From assembly GCA_017302295.1 (NCBI GenBank), contig JAFLDS010000003.1, positions 169,466 through 233,465 of the forward strand: a stretch of DNA of 64,000 bases, in the 5' to 3' direction. Positions 37,429 to 45,282 of this stretch are shown here, piece by piece (position 1 is the stretch's first letter; each line of letters starts with the position of its first letter). Under the pieces are notes generated by a model that was given only the letters and a program-made list of their open reading frames with translations, had not been told where the DNA came from and made no database searches. The DNA comes from Thauera sp. GTDB taxonomy: Bacteria; Pseudomonadota; Gammaproteobacteria; Burkholderiales; Rhodocyclaceae. The position numbers and the translations under genes were made by a program.

Positions 37429-38829
37429 ATGCACATCAAACCCCTTGCCGCCGCCCTCGGCATTCTGCTGTCCGGCGTAGCCGGCGCCGCTCCCTCCTTC
37501 GTGAATGGAATCGCCGTAGACGGCGCCACCCTCGACCTCTCCGGTGGAACCGGTGCCAACAACGGCCGGGTCGGCTTCTTCTCTGACATCTACTACGACC
37601 CCAACCGCAACGAATGGTGGGGCCTGTCCGACCGGGGTCCCGGCGGTGGCACGCTGAGCTACGACACCCGCGTGCAGCGCTTCACGCTGGACATCAACGC
37701 CGCGACCGGCGCCATCAGCAACTTCAGGATCGCGGAGACGGTGATCTTCAGGAGCGCCGGCACCCCGCTCAACGGACTCGCGCCGACGCCGTCGAACAAC
37801 CTCGGCCTCGCCTTCGATCCGGAGGGCCTGGTGATCAACCCGAAGACCGGCACTCTCCTCGTGTCCGACGAATACGGCCCGGCGGTGCGCGAATTCAGCC
37901 GCAGCGGCGAGCTTATCCGCACCTACACCACGCCGGCCAACCTCGTCCCGCGGGATTCGACCGGCACCGCCAACTTCGCCGGCGACGCCGGCAACGTGGC
38001 AGGCAAACGCACCAACCGCGGCTTCGAAGGCCTGGCGATCAGCCCGGACGGCAAGTTCGCTTTTGCGATGCTGCAGAGCGCGATGCTGGACGAAGGCGGC
38101 GGCGACGGCTCGGTGAACCGCATCGTCAAGTTCGACACTGCCACCGGCGAGGCGGTCGGCCAGTACGCCTACAGGATGAAGCGCAGCGGTCAGGGCCAGG
38201 GGATCTCGGCGCTGGTGGCGATCAACGACCACGAGTTCTACGTGCTCGAGCGCAACAACCGCGGCATCGGCGTTGGTGCCACCCTCGCCACCGCCGACAA
38301 GGAGGTCTACCGCATCGACCTCAACGGCGCGACCGATGTCAGCAACATCGACCTCGACACCCCTGGCGCCACCTACACGCCGGTGGCCAAATCGGCCCGA
38401 GTGCTGGACCTCGACGCCAACACGCTCGCGGCGCTGGGCAACAAGTCGCCCGAGAAGTGGGAAGGCCTTGCCATCGGCCCGCAACTTGCCAACGGCGACT
38501 ACCTGCTGCTGGCCGGCACCGACAACGACTACAGCGTGACCCAGAACGCCGGCGGCGAGCAGTTCGACGTGTATTTCCGTTTCACCGACGCCGACCCCTA
38601 TCTCACCTCCATCCAGTGCCCGCTAGGCGAGACGACCAGCTGCACCGGTGCCGGCAGCGCGGTCCCCGGCGACGGCAGCTACCAGCTGCTGCCCGGCGTG
38701 CTGCATGCCTACACCGTAACCTCAGCCGAACTGGGCAACTACGCCGCGCCAATCCCGGAACCGGGCAGCTTCGCGCTGCTCGGCCTGGGACTTGCCGGCT
38801 TGGCGGGCGCACGCCGCCGCCGGCAGTGA
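37429..38829 (+). CDS. Secreted esterase-like / phytase-like protein with PEP-CTERM anchor
   Basis: Exported protein of 466 residues. An N-terminal signal peptide (MHIKPLAAALGILLSGVAGAA, cleavage likely after AGA/GAA) is followed by an esterase-like domain of the phytase family, a beta-propeller fold. Typical strings are YYDPNRNEWWGLSDRGPGG, FDPEGLVINPKTGTLLVSDEYGP and FEGLAISPDGKFAFAMLQS. The C-terminus is a classic PEP-CTERM sorting signal (IPEPGSFALLGLGLAGLAGARRRRQ: PEP motif, hydrophobic helix, Arg cluster), processed by exosortase in EPS-producing bacteria. The ATG at 37429 was chosen because the signal peptide begins there. The substrate is uncertain. Confidence 0.9.
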   Translation: MHIKPLAAALGILLSGVAGAAPSFVNGIAVDGATLDLSGGTGANNGRVGFFSDIYYDPNRNEWWGLSDRGPGGGTLSYDTRVQRFTLDINAATGAISNFRIAETVIFRSAGTPLNGLAPTPSNNLGLAFDPEGLVINPKTGTLLVSDEYGPAVREFSRSGELIRTYTTPANLVPRDSTGTANFAGDAGNVAGKRTNRGFEGLAISPDGKFAFAMLQSAMLDEGGGDGSVNRIVKFDTATGEAVGQYAYRMKRSGQGQGISALVAINDHEFYVLERNNRGIGVGATLATADKEVYRIDLNGATDVSNIDLDTPGATYTPVAKSARVLDLDANTLAALGNKSPEKWEGLAIGPQLANGDYLLLAGTDNDYSVTQNAGGEQFDVYFRFTDADPYLTSIQCPLGETTSCTGAGSAVPGDGSYQLLPGVLHAYTVTSAELGNYAAPIPEPGSFALLGLGLAGLAGARRRRQ

Positions 38830-38932
38830 CCGCGCGCGGGGGCTTCGGGTTGCGCGCGCCTGCCGGATGCGGCACCTTAGCGAAGCAGGATGGACGCCCG
38901 CTCGCCGCCCCCGCCAGGAAGCAATAACCGAC

Positions 38933-40393
38933 ATGTCTTCTCGCCTGATGCCGCTCGTGCACGTGCTCGGTGGTCTGCTGATCTTCTTCAGCCTGACCTA
39001 CCTGATGCCGATCGTCGCGTCGCTGATCTATGCAGACGGCACCTGGATCGACTTCGTGCTGGCCGGCGGCATGGCCTTCGCCCTCGGCACCTTCCTCTTC
39101 CTGCTCGGCCGCCCGCACAAGCGCGAGATCAAGCCGCGCGACGGCTTCCTGCTGGTGACGCTGGCGTGGAACCTGATGGCGGCGATCGCCACCGTGCCGC
39201 TGATGCTGGTCATCGACGAACTGTCGTTCACCGATGCCTTCTTCGAGACGATGTCGGGCCTCACCACCACCGGCGCCACCGTCCTCGTCGGCATCGACAA
39301 GCTGCCGCCAGCGATCAATCTGTGGCGGCACGAGCTCAACTGGCTGGGCGGCATGGGCATCATCGTGCTGGCGGTGGCGATCCTGCCGCTGCTCGGCGTG
39401 GGCGGGATGCAGCTGTACAAGGCAGAGGCGACCGGAGTAAACAAGGAATCGAAGCTCACCGCGCGCGTGGCCGACACCGCGAAAGCACTGTGGCTGGTGT
39501 ATTTCACCATCACCGTCGCGTGCATCCTGGCGCTCAAGGCGGTCGGCATGAACTGGCTCGATGCGATCTGCCATGCCTTCGCCGCGCTGTCGCTGGGCGG
39601 GTTTTCCACCTACGACGCGAGTGTGGGGCAGTTCGATTCGCCCGCGATCGAGGCGGTGCTGATCGCCTTCATGCTGATCGCGGCGATCAATTTCGCCAGC
39701 CATTTCCTCGCCTGGCGGCAGAAGTCGGTGACCGCCTACCTGCACGACCCGGAGGCGAAGGCCCTGCTCGGCGTGATCGGCGTCTCGATCTTCGTGTGCG
39801 CGGCTTACCTTGCAGCCTTCGACACCTACCCGAGCTTCCTCACCAGCCTGCGCCACGTCGCCTTCAACCTGGTGTCGATCGCCACCGATTGCGGCTTCGT
39901 CAGCCAGGACTACGACAAGTGGCCGGTCTTCGTTCCGCTGTGGATGCTGCTGCTGTCCTGCTTCTGCGCCAGCTCGGGCTCCACCGGCGGCGGCATCAAG
40001 ACCATACGCGCGCTGATCCTGGCGCGGCAGGGCTTCAACGAGCTGCGCCGCCTGATCCACCCGCGCATGGCCTCGCAGGTGCGCATCGGCGACACTTTCG
40101 TGTCGAACTCGATCGCCGGCGCGGTGCTCGGCTTCATCTTCCTGTACGTCCTCGCCGTGGGCGAGCTGAGTTTCCTGCTGGTCGCGTCGGGCCTCGACTT
40201 CACCTCGGCGATCACCGCGATCGTCGCGTGCATCAACAACGCCGGCCCGGGCCTCAACGTCGTCGGCCCGGCGCAGAACTACCAGGCCCTCACCGACTTT
40301 CAGGTCTGGGTGTGCTCGGCGGCGATGCTGATCGGCCGCCTCGAGGTGATGACCGTCTTCGTGATCTTCACTCCCGACTTCTGGCGTCCGTAG
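38933..40393 (+). CDS. trkH: Trk potassium uptake system membrane subunit TrkH
   Basis: K+-translocating subunit of the Trk system, 486 residues with about ten membrane segments plus the four pore loops typical of TrkH/KtrB. Pore-filter-like segments are seen at TMSGLTTTGATVL (near residue 105), CHAFAALSLGGFSTYD (near 215), ATDCGFVSQDY (near 320) and ACINNAGPGLNVVG (near 430). The ATG at 38933 (MSSRLMPLVHVLGG) follows CAGGAAGC; the longer frame would overlap the previous gene. trkA follows 35 bp downstream, so the two form an operon for K+ uptake. Confidence 0.95.
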   Translation: MSSRLMPLVHVLGGLLIFFSLTYLMPIVASLIYADGTWIDFVLAGGMAFALGTFLFLLGRPHKREIKPRDGFLLVTLAWNLMAAIATVPLMLVIDELSFTDAFFETMSGLTTTGATVLVGIDKLPPAINLWRHELNWLGGMGIIVLAVAILPLLGVGGMQLYKAEATGVNKESKLTARVADTAKALWLVYFTITVACILALKAVGMNWLDAICHAFAALSLGGFSTYDASVGQFDSPAIEAVLIAFMLIAAINFASHFLAWRQKSVTAYLHDPEAKALLGVIGVSIFVCAAYLAAFDTYPSFLTSLRHVAFNLVSIATDCGFVSQDYDKWPVFVPLWMLLLSCFCASSGSTGGGIKTIRALILARQGFNELRRLIHPRMASQVRIGDTFVSNSIAGAVLGFIFLYVLAVGELSFLLVASGLDFTSAITAIVACINNAGPGLNVVGPAQNYQALTDFQVWVCSAAMLIGRLEVMTVFVIFTPDFWRP

Positions 40394-40428
40394 CCCGCCA
40401 CCCGCCCCGCACTGCAAGGACGATTCAC

Positions 40429-41862
40429 ATGAACATCCTGATCCTCGGCGCCGGCCAGGTCGGCACCAGCCTGGCGGAGGCGCTGGTCTCCGAAGAGAAC
40501 GACATCACCGTCATCGATCAGGACGGCGCGCGCCTGGCACGGCTGCAGGACCACCTCGACCTGCGCACCGTCACCGGCAACGCGGCGACGCCCTCGGTGC
40601 TGCGCGCGGCCGGCATCGACAATGCAGACATGCTGATCGCGGTGACGCAGAGCGACGCCAGCAACCTCGTCGCCTGCAAACTGGCGAAGACGGTGTTCAA
40701 CGTTCCGACACGCATCGCGCGCCTGCGTTCGCGCGACTTCCTCGAGGACGAGAGCCTGCTGCACAGCGACAACTTCGCCGTCGACTTTGCGCTGTGCCCG
40801 GAGCAGGTGATCACCGACTACATCCGCCGCCTGATCGAATTTCCCGAGGCGCTGCAGGTGCTCAGCTTCGCCGGCGACCGCGTCAGCCTGGTCGCGCTGC
40901 GGGCTTACGAGGGCGGCCTGCTCGTCGGCCGCCAGATCAAGGAGATGCGCGACATGCTGCCGCCCGGGACGGACGCCCGCATCGTCGCCATCTTTCGCGG
41001 CAACCAGTCGGCGTTTCCGGACGGCGACACCGTCGTGCAGGCCGGCGACGAAGTGTTCGTGCTCGCCGCGGCCGAGCACATCCGCGCGGTGATGCGCCAG
41101 TTGCGACGCATGACGACACCGGTGCGCCGCATCATGATCGCCGGCGGCGGCAACATCGGCCTGCGCCTGGCAAAGTCGCTGCAGAAACGCTATGAGGTGA
41201 AGGTGGTAGAGGGCCGCCCGGAGCGCGCCGACTTCCTCGCCACCGAACTGGGCGAGGCGCTGGTGCTGCACGGTGTGGCCACCGACGAGGAACTGCTCGA
41301 ACAGGAGAACATCGCCGAGATGGACCTGTTCCTCGCCCTGACCAACGACGACGAGGACAACATCATGGCCGGCAGCCTCGCCAAGCGGCTGGGCTGCGAG
41401 CGCGTGGTGGCGCTGATCAACCGTCGCGCCTACGCCGACATGATCGAGGGCGGCCCGATCGACATCGGCATCTCGCCGGCCCAGGTGTCGATCGGCTCGC
41501 TGCTCGCCTACGTGCGCCAGGGCGACGTCGCCGAGGTGCATTCGCTGCGCCGCGGCGCCGCCGAAGCGCTGGAGATCGTCGCTCACGGCGACGCCAGGAC
41601 GTCGAAGGTGGTCGGCCGCCGCATCGACGAGATCAGCTGGCCGCGCGGCGTCACCGTCGCCGCGCTGGTGCGGCATATGGAACGGCCGGTGGTCGTCGGC
41701 CAGACCGACGACTGGACCTCGATCACGCGCTTCGGCGAGGTGGTGATCGCGCACCACGACACGGTGATCGAGCCCGACGACCACGTCATCGTGTTCTGCA
41801 TGACCAAGCGCGTCGTGCCCAAGGTCGAGAAGCTGTTCCAGGTTGGCTTCCACTTCGTCTAG
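40429..41862 (+). CDS. trkA: Trk potassium uptake regulatory subunit TrkA
   Basis: Cytosolic NAD(H)/ATP-sensing gating ring protein of TrkH, 477 residues, with two RCK-N/RCK-C repeats. The first Rossmann motif is ILGAGQVGTSLAEAL (residues 4-18) with IDQD after beta-2. The second is IAGGGNIGLRLAKSL (near residue 238). RCK-C domains lie at about 140-225 and 370-470 (VQAGDEVFVLA and DDHVIVFCMTK). The ATG at 40429 follows CAAGGACG and begins directly at the first Rossmann motif. It partners trkH immediately upstream. Confidence 0.96.
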   Translation: MNILILGAGQVGTSLAEALVSEENDITVIDQDGARLARLQDHLDLRTVTGNAATPSVLRAAGIDNADMLIAVTQSDASNLVACKLAKTVFNVPTRIARLRSRDFLEDESLLHSDNFAVDFALCPEQVITDYIRRLIEFPEALQVLSFAGDRVSLVALRAYEGGLLVGRQIKEMRDMLPPGTDARIVAIFRGNQSAFPDGDTVVQAGDEVFVLAAAEHIRAVMRQLRRMTTPVRRIMIAGGGNIGLRLAKSLQKRYEVKVVEGRPERADFLATELGEALVLHGVATDEELLEQENIAEMDLFLALTNDDEDNIMAGSLAKRLGCERVVALINRRAYADMIEGGPIDIGISPAQVSIGSLLAYVRQGDVAEVHSLRRGAAEALEIVAHGDARTSKVVGRRIDEISWPRGVTVAALVRHMERPVVVGQTDDWTSITRFGEVVIAHHDTVIEPDDHVIVFCMTKRVVPKVEKLFQVGFHFV

Positions 41863-41971
41863 CGGCCGGCGCTGACTGCAAGCCCGTTGGAAGCTGCTGA
41901 TGCAGTCCTTCACCTTGCATGCCAAGGCGGCGTCTGCTTGAATCAAAGCGCTCAATTCCAGGGGAACACTC

Positions 41972-42388
41972 ATGCCCAAGATCGCGGGAGGCTGCCTGTG
42001 CGGCGCCGTGAAGTACACCTGCGCTGCCGAGCCGATCATGGTGGCGCTGTGCAATTGCCACCACTGCCAGAAGCAGTCGGGGTCGGCCTATTCGGTGAAC
42101 GTCGCCGTCCCCAAGGGTTCGCTGCAATTCACCCGCGGCAAGACGGCCATCTACGAGGACACCGGTTCGAGCGGAAAGCCGGTGTACAGGCATTTCTGCG
42201 CCAACTGCGGCTCGCCCATCTTTTCCGACGTCGTCGCGCGCCCCGACCTGGACTGGCTGAAAGCCGGCACGCTCGACGACACCTCATGGGTGCAGCCCAG
42301 CGCCAGCATCTGGTGCGAGTCTGCCCAGGCCTGGGTGAAGCAGCCGGAAGGCGTCGCCAGCTTCATGCAGGGCCCGCCCGCAGCCTGA
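41972..42388 (+). CDS. GFA/CENP-V domain protein (glutathione-dependent formaldehyde-activating family)
   Basis: Zinc-binding protein of 138 residues. Cysteines are arranged as in GFA domains: GGCLCGAVKY (residues 7-16), NCHHCQKQSGS (near 29), FCANCGSPIF (near 74). The family is named for Gfa, but most members have no proven formaldehyde role. The ATG at 41972 follows CAGGGG. A short copy of its 3' end exists at 37228-37275. The gene is convergent with the thioredoxin-like gene, and a strong hairpin lies between them. Confidence 0.9.
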   Translation: MPKIAGGCLCGAVKYTCAAEPIMVALCNCHHCQKQSGSAYSVNVAVPKGSLQFTRGKTAIYEDTGSSGKPVYRHFCANCGSPIFSDVVARPDLDWLKAGTLDDTSWVQPSASIWCESAQAWVKQPEGVASFMQGPPAA

Positions 42389-42392
42389 ACCG

Positions 42393-42423
42393 TTGCCCCC
42401 GCGCGGAACGGGCGCGGGGGCAA
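42393..42423. terminator. Bidirectional hairpin between convergent genes
   Basis: An 11-bp perfect GC-rich stem (TTGCCCCCGCG pairing with CGCGGGGGCAA, 9-nt loop) starts 5 bp after the GFA stop and ends 17 bp before the stop of the opposite gene. There is no T-run, so it may act as a processing block or Rho-assisted stop rather than a classic intrinsic terminator. Confidence 0.6.
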
Positions 42424-42439
42424 GGCGCCGTCATCCGCG

Positions 42440-42718
42440 TCACTTGAGCGCGTCGAGCCCCGCCCCGAAGTTGATGTGGAAGGGCTGGCCGTCGATCACC
42501 AGCGCGGGAATCGATTTCACGCCGAGGCGTTCCGCTTCGACGACGCGCGCCCTGTGCTCGCACAGATGCACCACCTCAACGGCCAGCAAGCGTTCGGCGT
42601 GTGCCGCCAGTGCGCACACTTCCTCACGGAAGCAGGCGGCGCCCGCTGCGGGCTGACCGGCAAAGCTCGGGCATTGCAGACGGCACGTTATGGCAACACT
42701 CCGCCGTGATCTACACAA
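42440..42718 (-). CDS. Small thioredoxin-fold protein (possible)
   Basis: The 92-codon frame ends with a stretch typical of small thioredoxin-like proteins (VVEAERLGVKSIPALVIDGQPFHINFGAGLDAL): a helix, the cis-Pro SIPALVIDG strand and a final helix. The N-terminal half has several Cys (RLQCPSFAG, AACFREEVC) but no standard C-x-x-C after the first strand. The only start in frame is TTG at 42718, and the beginning overlaps the BrnT remnant on the other strand, so the N-terminus may be damaged or the true start absent. Function unknown. Confidence 0.55.
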   Translation of the reverse strand: MCRSRRSVAITCRLQCPSFAGQPAAGAACFREEVCALAAHAERLLAVEVVHLCEHRARVVEAERLGVKSIPALVIDGQPFHINFGAGLDALK

Positions 42719-42807
42719 CTCGACATGACGCGCTTCGAATCATCTCTGCGCGCAAGGCCAACGACAGGGAAGTCAGGCATTATGAAAACAGTACGCGTGA
42801 CAATTGA
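42706..42807 (+). pseudogene. C-terminal remnant of a BrnT-family toxin
   Basis: Thirty-three codons (VIYTTRHDALRIISARKAND, then REVRHYENSTRDN) match the C-terminal end of BrnT ribonuclease toxins, where RIISARKA..E...YE is the conserved block. The N-terminal two-thirds are absent; upstream is the opposite-strand thioredoxin-like frame. The remnant overlaps the start of the antitoxin gene by 26 bp, the usual toxin-antitoxin arrangement. Confidence 0.7.
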
Positions 42808-43117
42808 TCCGAGCGACGCCGCCTCCATGGCGCTCGGGCGCATCGACGCTGCGCGTGTCGATGCGGCCGACGAGGAGGAACTGGCCAGGCAAGCCGCTGC
42901 CGACCAGGCCGAGGCCATGCAGGGCACAGCGAAATTCGCACGGCGTGTCCGCCGGCGCCTGGGTCTGAGCCAGGCAGAGCTTTCCGAACGGATCGACGTT
43001 CCGCTGGAAACCATCCGCAATTGGGAACAGGGCAAGCGCAGCCCGACGGGTGCGGCCAAAGCGCTGCTCAAGGTGCTGGACAAGGCTCCCGAAGCAGCGC
43101 TTGCAGCCTTGAATTGA
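42782..43117 (+). CDS. XRE-type helix-turn-helix antitoxin, orphaned partner of BrnT remnant
   Basis: Protein of 111 residues. The N-terminal part (MKTVRVTIDPSDAASMALGR ... EEELARQAAADQAEAM) is the toxin-contact or dimer arm. The C-terminal part is an XRE helix-turn-helix (FARRVRRRLGLSQAELSERIDVPLETIRNWEQGKRSP). The ATG at 42782 lies inside the end of the BrnT remnant, as in intact brnT-antitoxin pairs. With the toxin broken, it may persist as a free regulator or as protection against related toxins. Family call for the HTH is secure; pairing is from position. Confidence 0.82.
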   Translation: MKTVRVTIDPSDAASMALGRIDAARVDAADEEELARQAAADQAEAMQGTAKFARRVRRRLGLSQAELSERIDVPLETIRNWEQGKRSPTGAAKALLKVLDKAPEAALAALN

Positions 43118-43205
43118 AGTCCGATTCACGCACCGGCGTCGTCCTAACGGCCGACCCGTAGCAAGCGATCCAGCAAAACGACCGACCCAACCTCGGGAGT
43201 CGCTC

Positions 43206-43805
43206 ATGGAAACCCCCGACACGATCCACACCTTCTGGTTCGGCCCGCATGCCGACGATGCGGAAGTCATCGCCCGGCAGTCGGCGCTGTGGTGGCGCAA
43301 GCAGGCGGCGGTGGATGCGGAGATCGGGCAGCGGTTTTCGGCCATGGTCGAGCAGGCGGCCTTCGGCCAGCTCGACGCCTGGCTCGGTGACCTGCGCGGG
43401 CGGCTGGCGCTGGTGCTGCTCACCGACCAGTTTCCGCGCAACATCTGGCGCGGCGGCGCCGCCGCCTTCGCCTTCGACACGCTGGCGCGGCGCTGGGCGA
43501 AGGAGGCGATCCGGCTCGGGATCGATGAAGAAGCGCGGCCGATCGAGCGCGTGTTCCTGTATCTGCCGCTCGAGCATTCCGAGGATCTCGGCGATCAGCG
43601 CGAGGCGGTGCGCCTGTTCGACCGCCTCGCCAGCACGGTGCCGGCCGCGCAGCGCGCGGCGTTCGACGGCTATCTCGATTACGCCCGCCGCCACTCCGAG
43701 ATCATCGAGCGCTTCGGCCGCTTCCCGCACCGCAACGCCGCGCTCGGCCGGGAAACGACGGCGGAGGAAGCGGCATTCCTGCTGCAGCCGGGTTCGTCGT
43801 TCTGA
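43206..43805 (+). CDS. DUF924 family protein
   Basis: Protein of 199 residues with family blocks TFWFGPHAD (near residue 9), WW-rich WWRKQAAVDAEIGQRF (near 29), LVLLTDQFPRNIWRGGAAAFAFD (near 70) and LYLPLEHSEDLGDQ (near 118). DUF924 proteins are all-helical with a tetratricopeptide-like fold; no activity is established. The ATG at 43206 follows CTCGGGAG. It stands alone between the antitoxin and a lipoprotein gene. Confidence 0.88.
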   Translation: METPDTIHTFWFGPHADDAEVIARQSALWWRKQAAVDAEIGQRFSAMVEQAAFGQLDAWLGDLRGRLALVLLTDQFPRNIWRGGAAAFAFDTLARRWAKEAIRLGIDEEARPIERVFLYLPLEHSEDLGDQREAVRLFDRLASTVPAAQRAAFDGYLDYARRHSEIIERFGRFPHRNAALGRETTAEEAAFLLQPGSSF

Positions 43806-43938
43806 ATCGGGCCTTTCCGCTTCACCAGGAGGCTGAAGCGCACGACCGGCCGAAGCGTCGGACACCCGCCCCGGCGGGACAGGCTGCGGAACGCGGCGAT
43901 ACAATCATCCGCACCCCCATCCCGGCAGAGGAGCCGCC

Positions 43939-44445
43939 ATGTGTGCCGACCACTCCAGCGCTTTCGTCCGTCTGCTGCGCACCGCACTGTGCGGCTTCGC
44001 CTTGCTCTGCCTTGCGGCCTGCGCCAGCCTGGGCGGCCGTGACCCGATCCGGCTCAACGTGGTCGGGCTCGATCCCATCCCCGGTCAAGGCATGGAGATG
44101 CGATTCAACGTGAAGCTGCGGGTGCAGAACCCGAACGAAAGCGCGATCGAGTTCGACGGCGTGGCGCTCGAGCTCGACCTGAACGACCGCGCCTTCGCCA
44201 CCGGCGTCAGCGACCTGAAGGGCAGCGTGCCGCGCTTTGGTGAGACCGTCCTCAGCGTGCCGGTGTCGGTCTCGGCTTTCGCGGCCGTGCGCCAGGCGCT
44301 GGGCCTGATGGACGAGCGCACGGCGGCGAACGACGTACCCTACGTGCTGCGTGCCAAACTCGGCGGGCCGCTGTTCAGCGGCCAGCGCTTCACCGAAAAG
44401 GGCACGCTCGACCTGCCCGCACTCGGCAACACGCCCGCCCGCTGA
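43939..44445 (+). CDS. LEA14-like (water-stress/hypersensitive domain) lipoprotein
   Basis: Exported lipoprotein of 168 residues. A signal peptide with lipobox LCLAAC (acylated Cys near residue 27) is followed by a LEA type-2 / WHy beta-sandwich domain (IRLNVVGLDPIPGQGMEMRFNVKLRVQNPNESAIEFDG). The domain is known from desiccation-related proteins but is common in bacterial lipoproteins of unknown role. No Asp follows the Cys (CASLGG), so outer-membrane sorting is expected. It precedes the enoyl-CoA hydratase gene by 37 bp. Confidence 0.88.
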   Translation: MCADHSSAFVRLLRTALCGFALLCLAACASLGGRDPIRLNVVGLDPIPGQGMEMRFNVKLRVQNPNESAIEFDGVALELDLNDRAFATGVSDLKGSVPRFGETVLSVPVSVSAFAAVRQALGLMDERTAANDVPYVLRAKLGGPLFSGQRFTEKGTLDLPALGNTPAR

Positions 44446-44482
44446 GCGGCGCGGTTGCGGAACACGACAAGGAGACCAGACG

Positions 44483-45274
44483 ATGCACCTTCCCCGCCTC
44501 GAAGACGCCCTGCTCACCGTCGAGCAGCGCATCGCCACGCTGACGCTGAACCGCGATGACGTGCGCAACGCGCTCACCGGCACGCGGCTGATCGACGACA
44601 TCGTCGCCGTGGCCGAGTGGGTCAACCGCTGCGACGAGGTGTCGGTGCTGGTGCTCGCCGCCAACGGATCGGCCTTCTCGGCCGGCGGCAACGTCAAGGA
44701 CATGGCCGCGCGCGGCGGCGACTTCGCCGGCGGCGTGGCCGAGGTGGCCGAGCGCTACCGGCGCGGCATCCAGCGCATCCCGCTGGCGATCCAGGCCATC
44801 GAGGTGCCGGTGATCGCGGCGGTGAACGGCGCGGCAATCGGCGCCGGCTGCGATCTGGCCAACATGGCCGACGTGCGCATCGCCTCGCGCAGGGCGAAGT
44901 TCGGCGAGACCTTCCTCAACCTGGGCATCATCCCCGGCGACGGCGGCGCCTGGTTCATGCAGCGCCTGATCGGCTACCAGCGCGCCTTCGAGCTGACGCT
45001 GACCGGGCGCATCATCGACGCGGAAGAAGCGCAGGCGATCGGCCTGGTGCTGGAGGTGGTGGAGCCCGAGCAGCTGATGCCGCGCACGATGGAAATGGCG
45101 CACCGCATCGCCGCCCAGCCGCCCAAGGCGACCCGGCTGACCAAGCGCCTGATGAAGATGGCGCAGCGCATGGAGCTGAAGGACTTCCTCGACCTGTGCG
45201 CCGGCTTCCAGGGCATGTGCCACAACGAGCCCGAGCATCTCGAGGCGCTCGGCCGCATGCTGGCGAAGGGTTGA
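44483..45274 (+). CDS. Enoyl-CoA hydratase/isomerase family protein
   Basis: Crotonase-fold protein of 263 residues. The CoA oxyanion-hole segments are SAFSAGGNVKDMA (near residue 62) and AAVNGAAIGAGCDLANMADVRIAS (near 117). The catalytic-glutamate region reads FGETFLNLGIIPGDGG, with Glu retained in GET, and RLTGRIIDAEEAQAIGLV-like residues follow. The substrate is probably a fatty or aromatic-derived acyl-CoA but cannot be specified. The ATG at 44483 follows AAGGAGACC. amn begins 8 bp downstream, giving a likely operon without an obvious metabolic link. Confidence 0.92.
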   Translation: MHLPRLEDALLTVEQRIATLTLNRDDVRNALTGTRLIDDIVAVAEWVNRCDEVSVLVLAANGSAFSAGGNVKDMAARGGDFAGGVAEVAERYRRGIQRIPLAIQAIEVPVIAAVNGAAIGAGCDLANMADVRIASRRAKFGETFLNLGIIPGDGGAWFMQRLIGYQRAFELTLTGRIIDAEEAQAIGLVLEVVEPEQLMPRTMEMAHRIAAQPPKATRLTKRLMKMAQRMELKDFLDLCAGFQGMCHNEPEHLEALGRMLAKG

Positions 45275-45282
45275 GCAGCGCC

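Noticed and set aside
38792-38932. Long N-terminal extension of trkH
   Set aside because: It would overlap the PEP-CTERM gene's end. TrkH homology and CAGGAAGC support the ATG at 38933.
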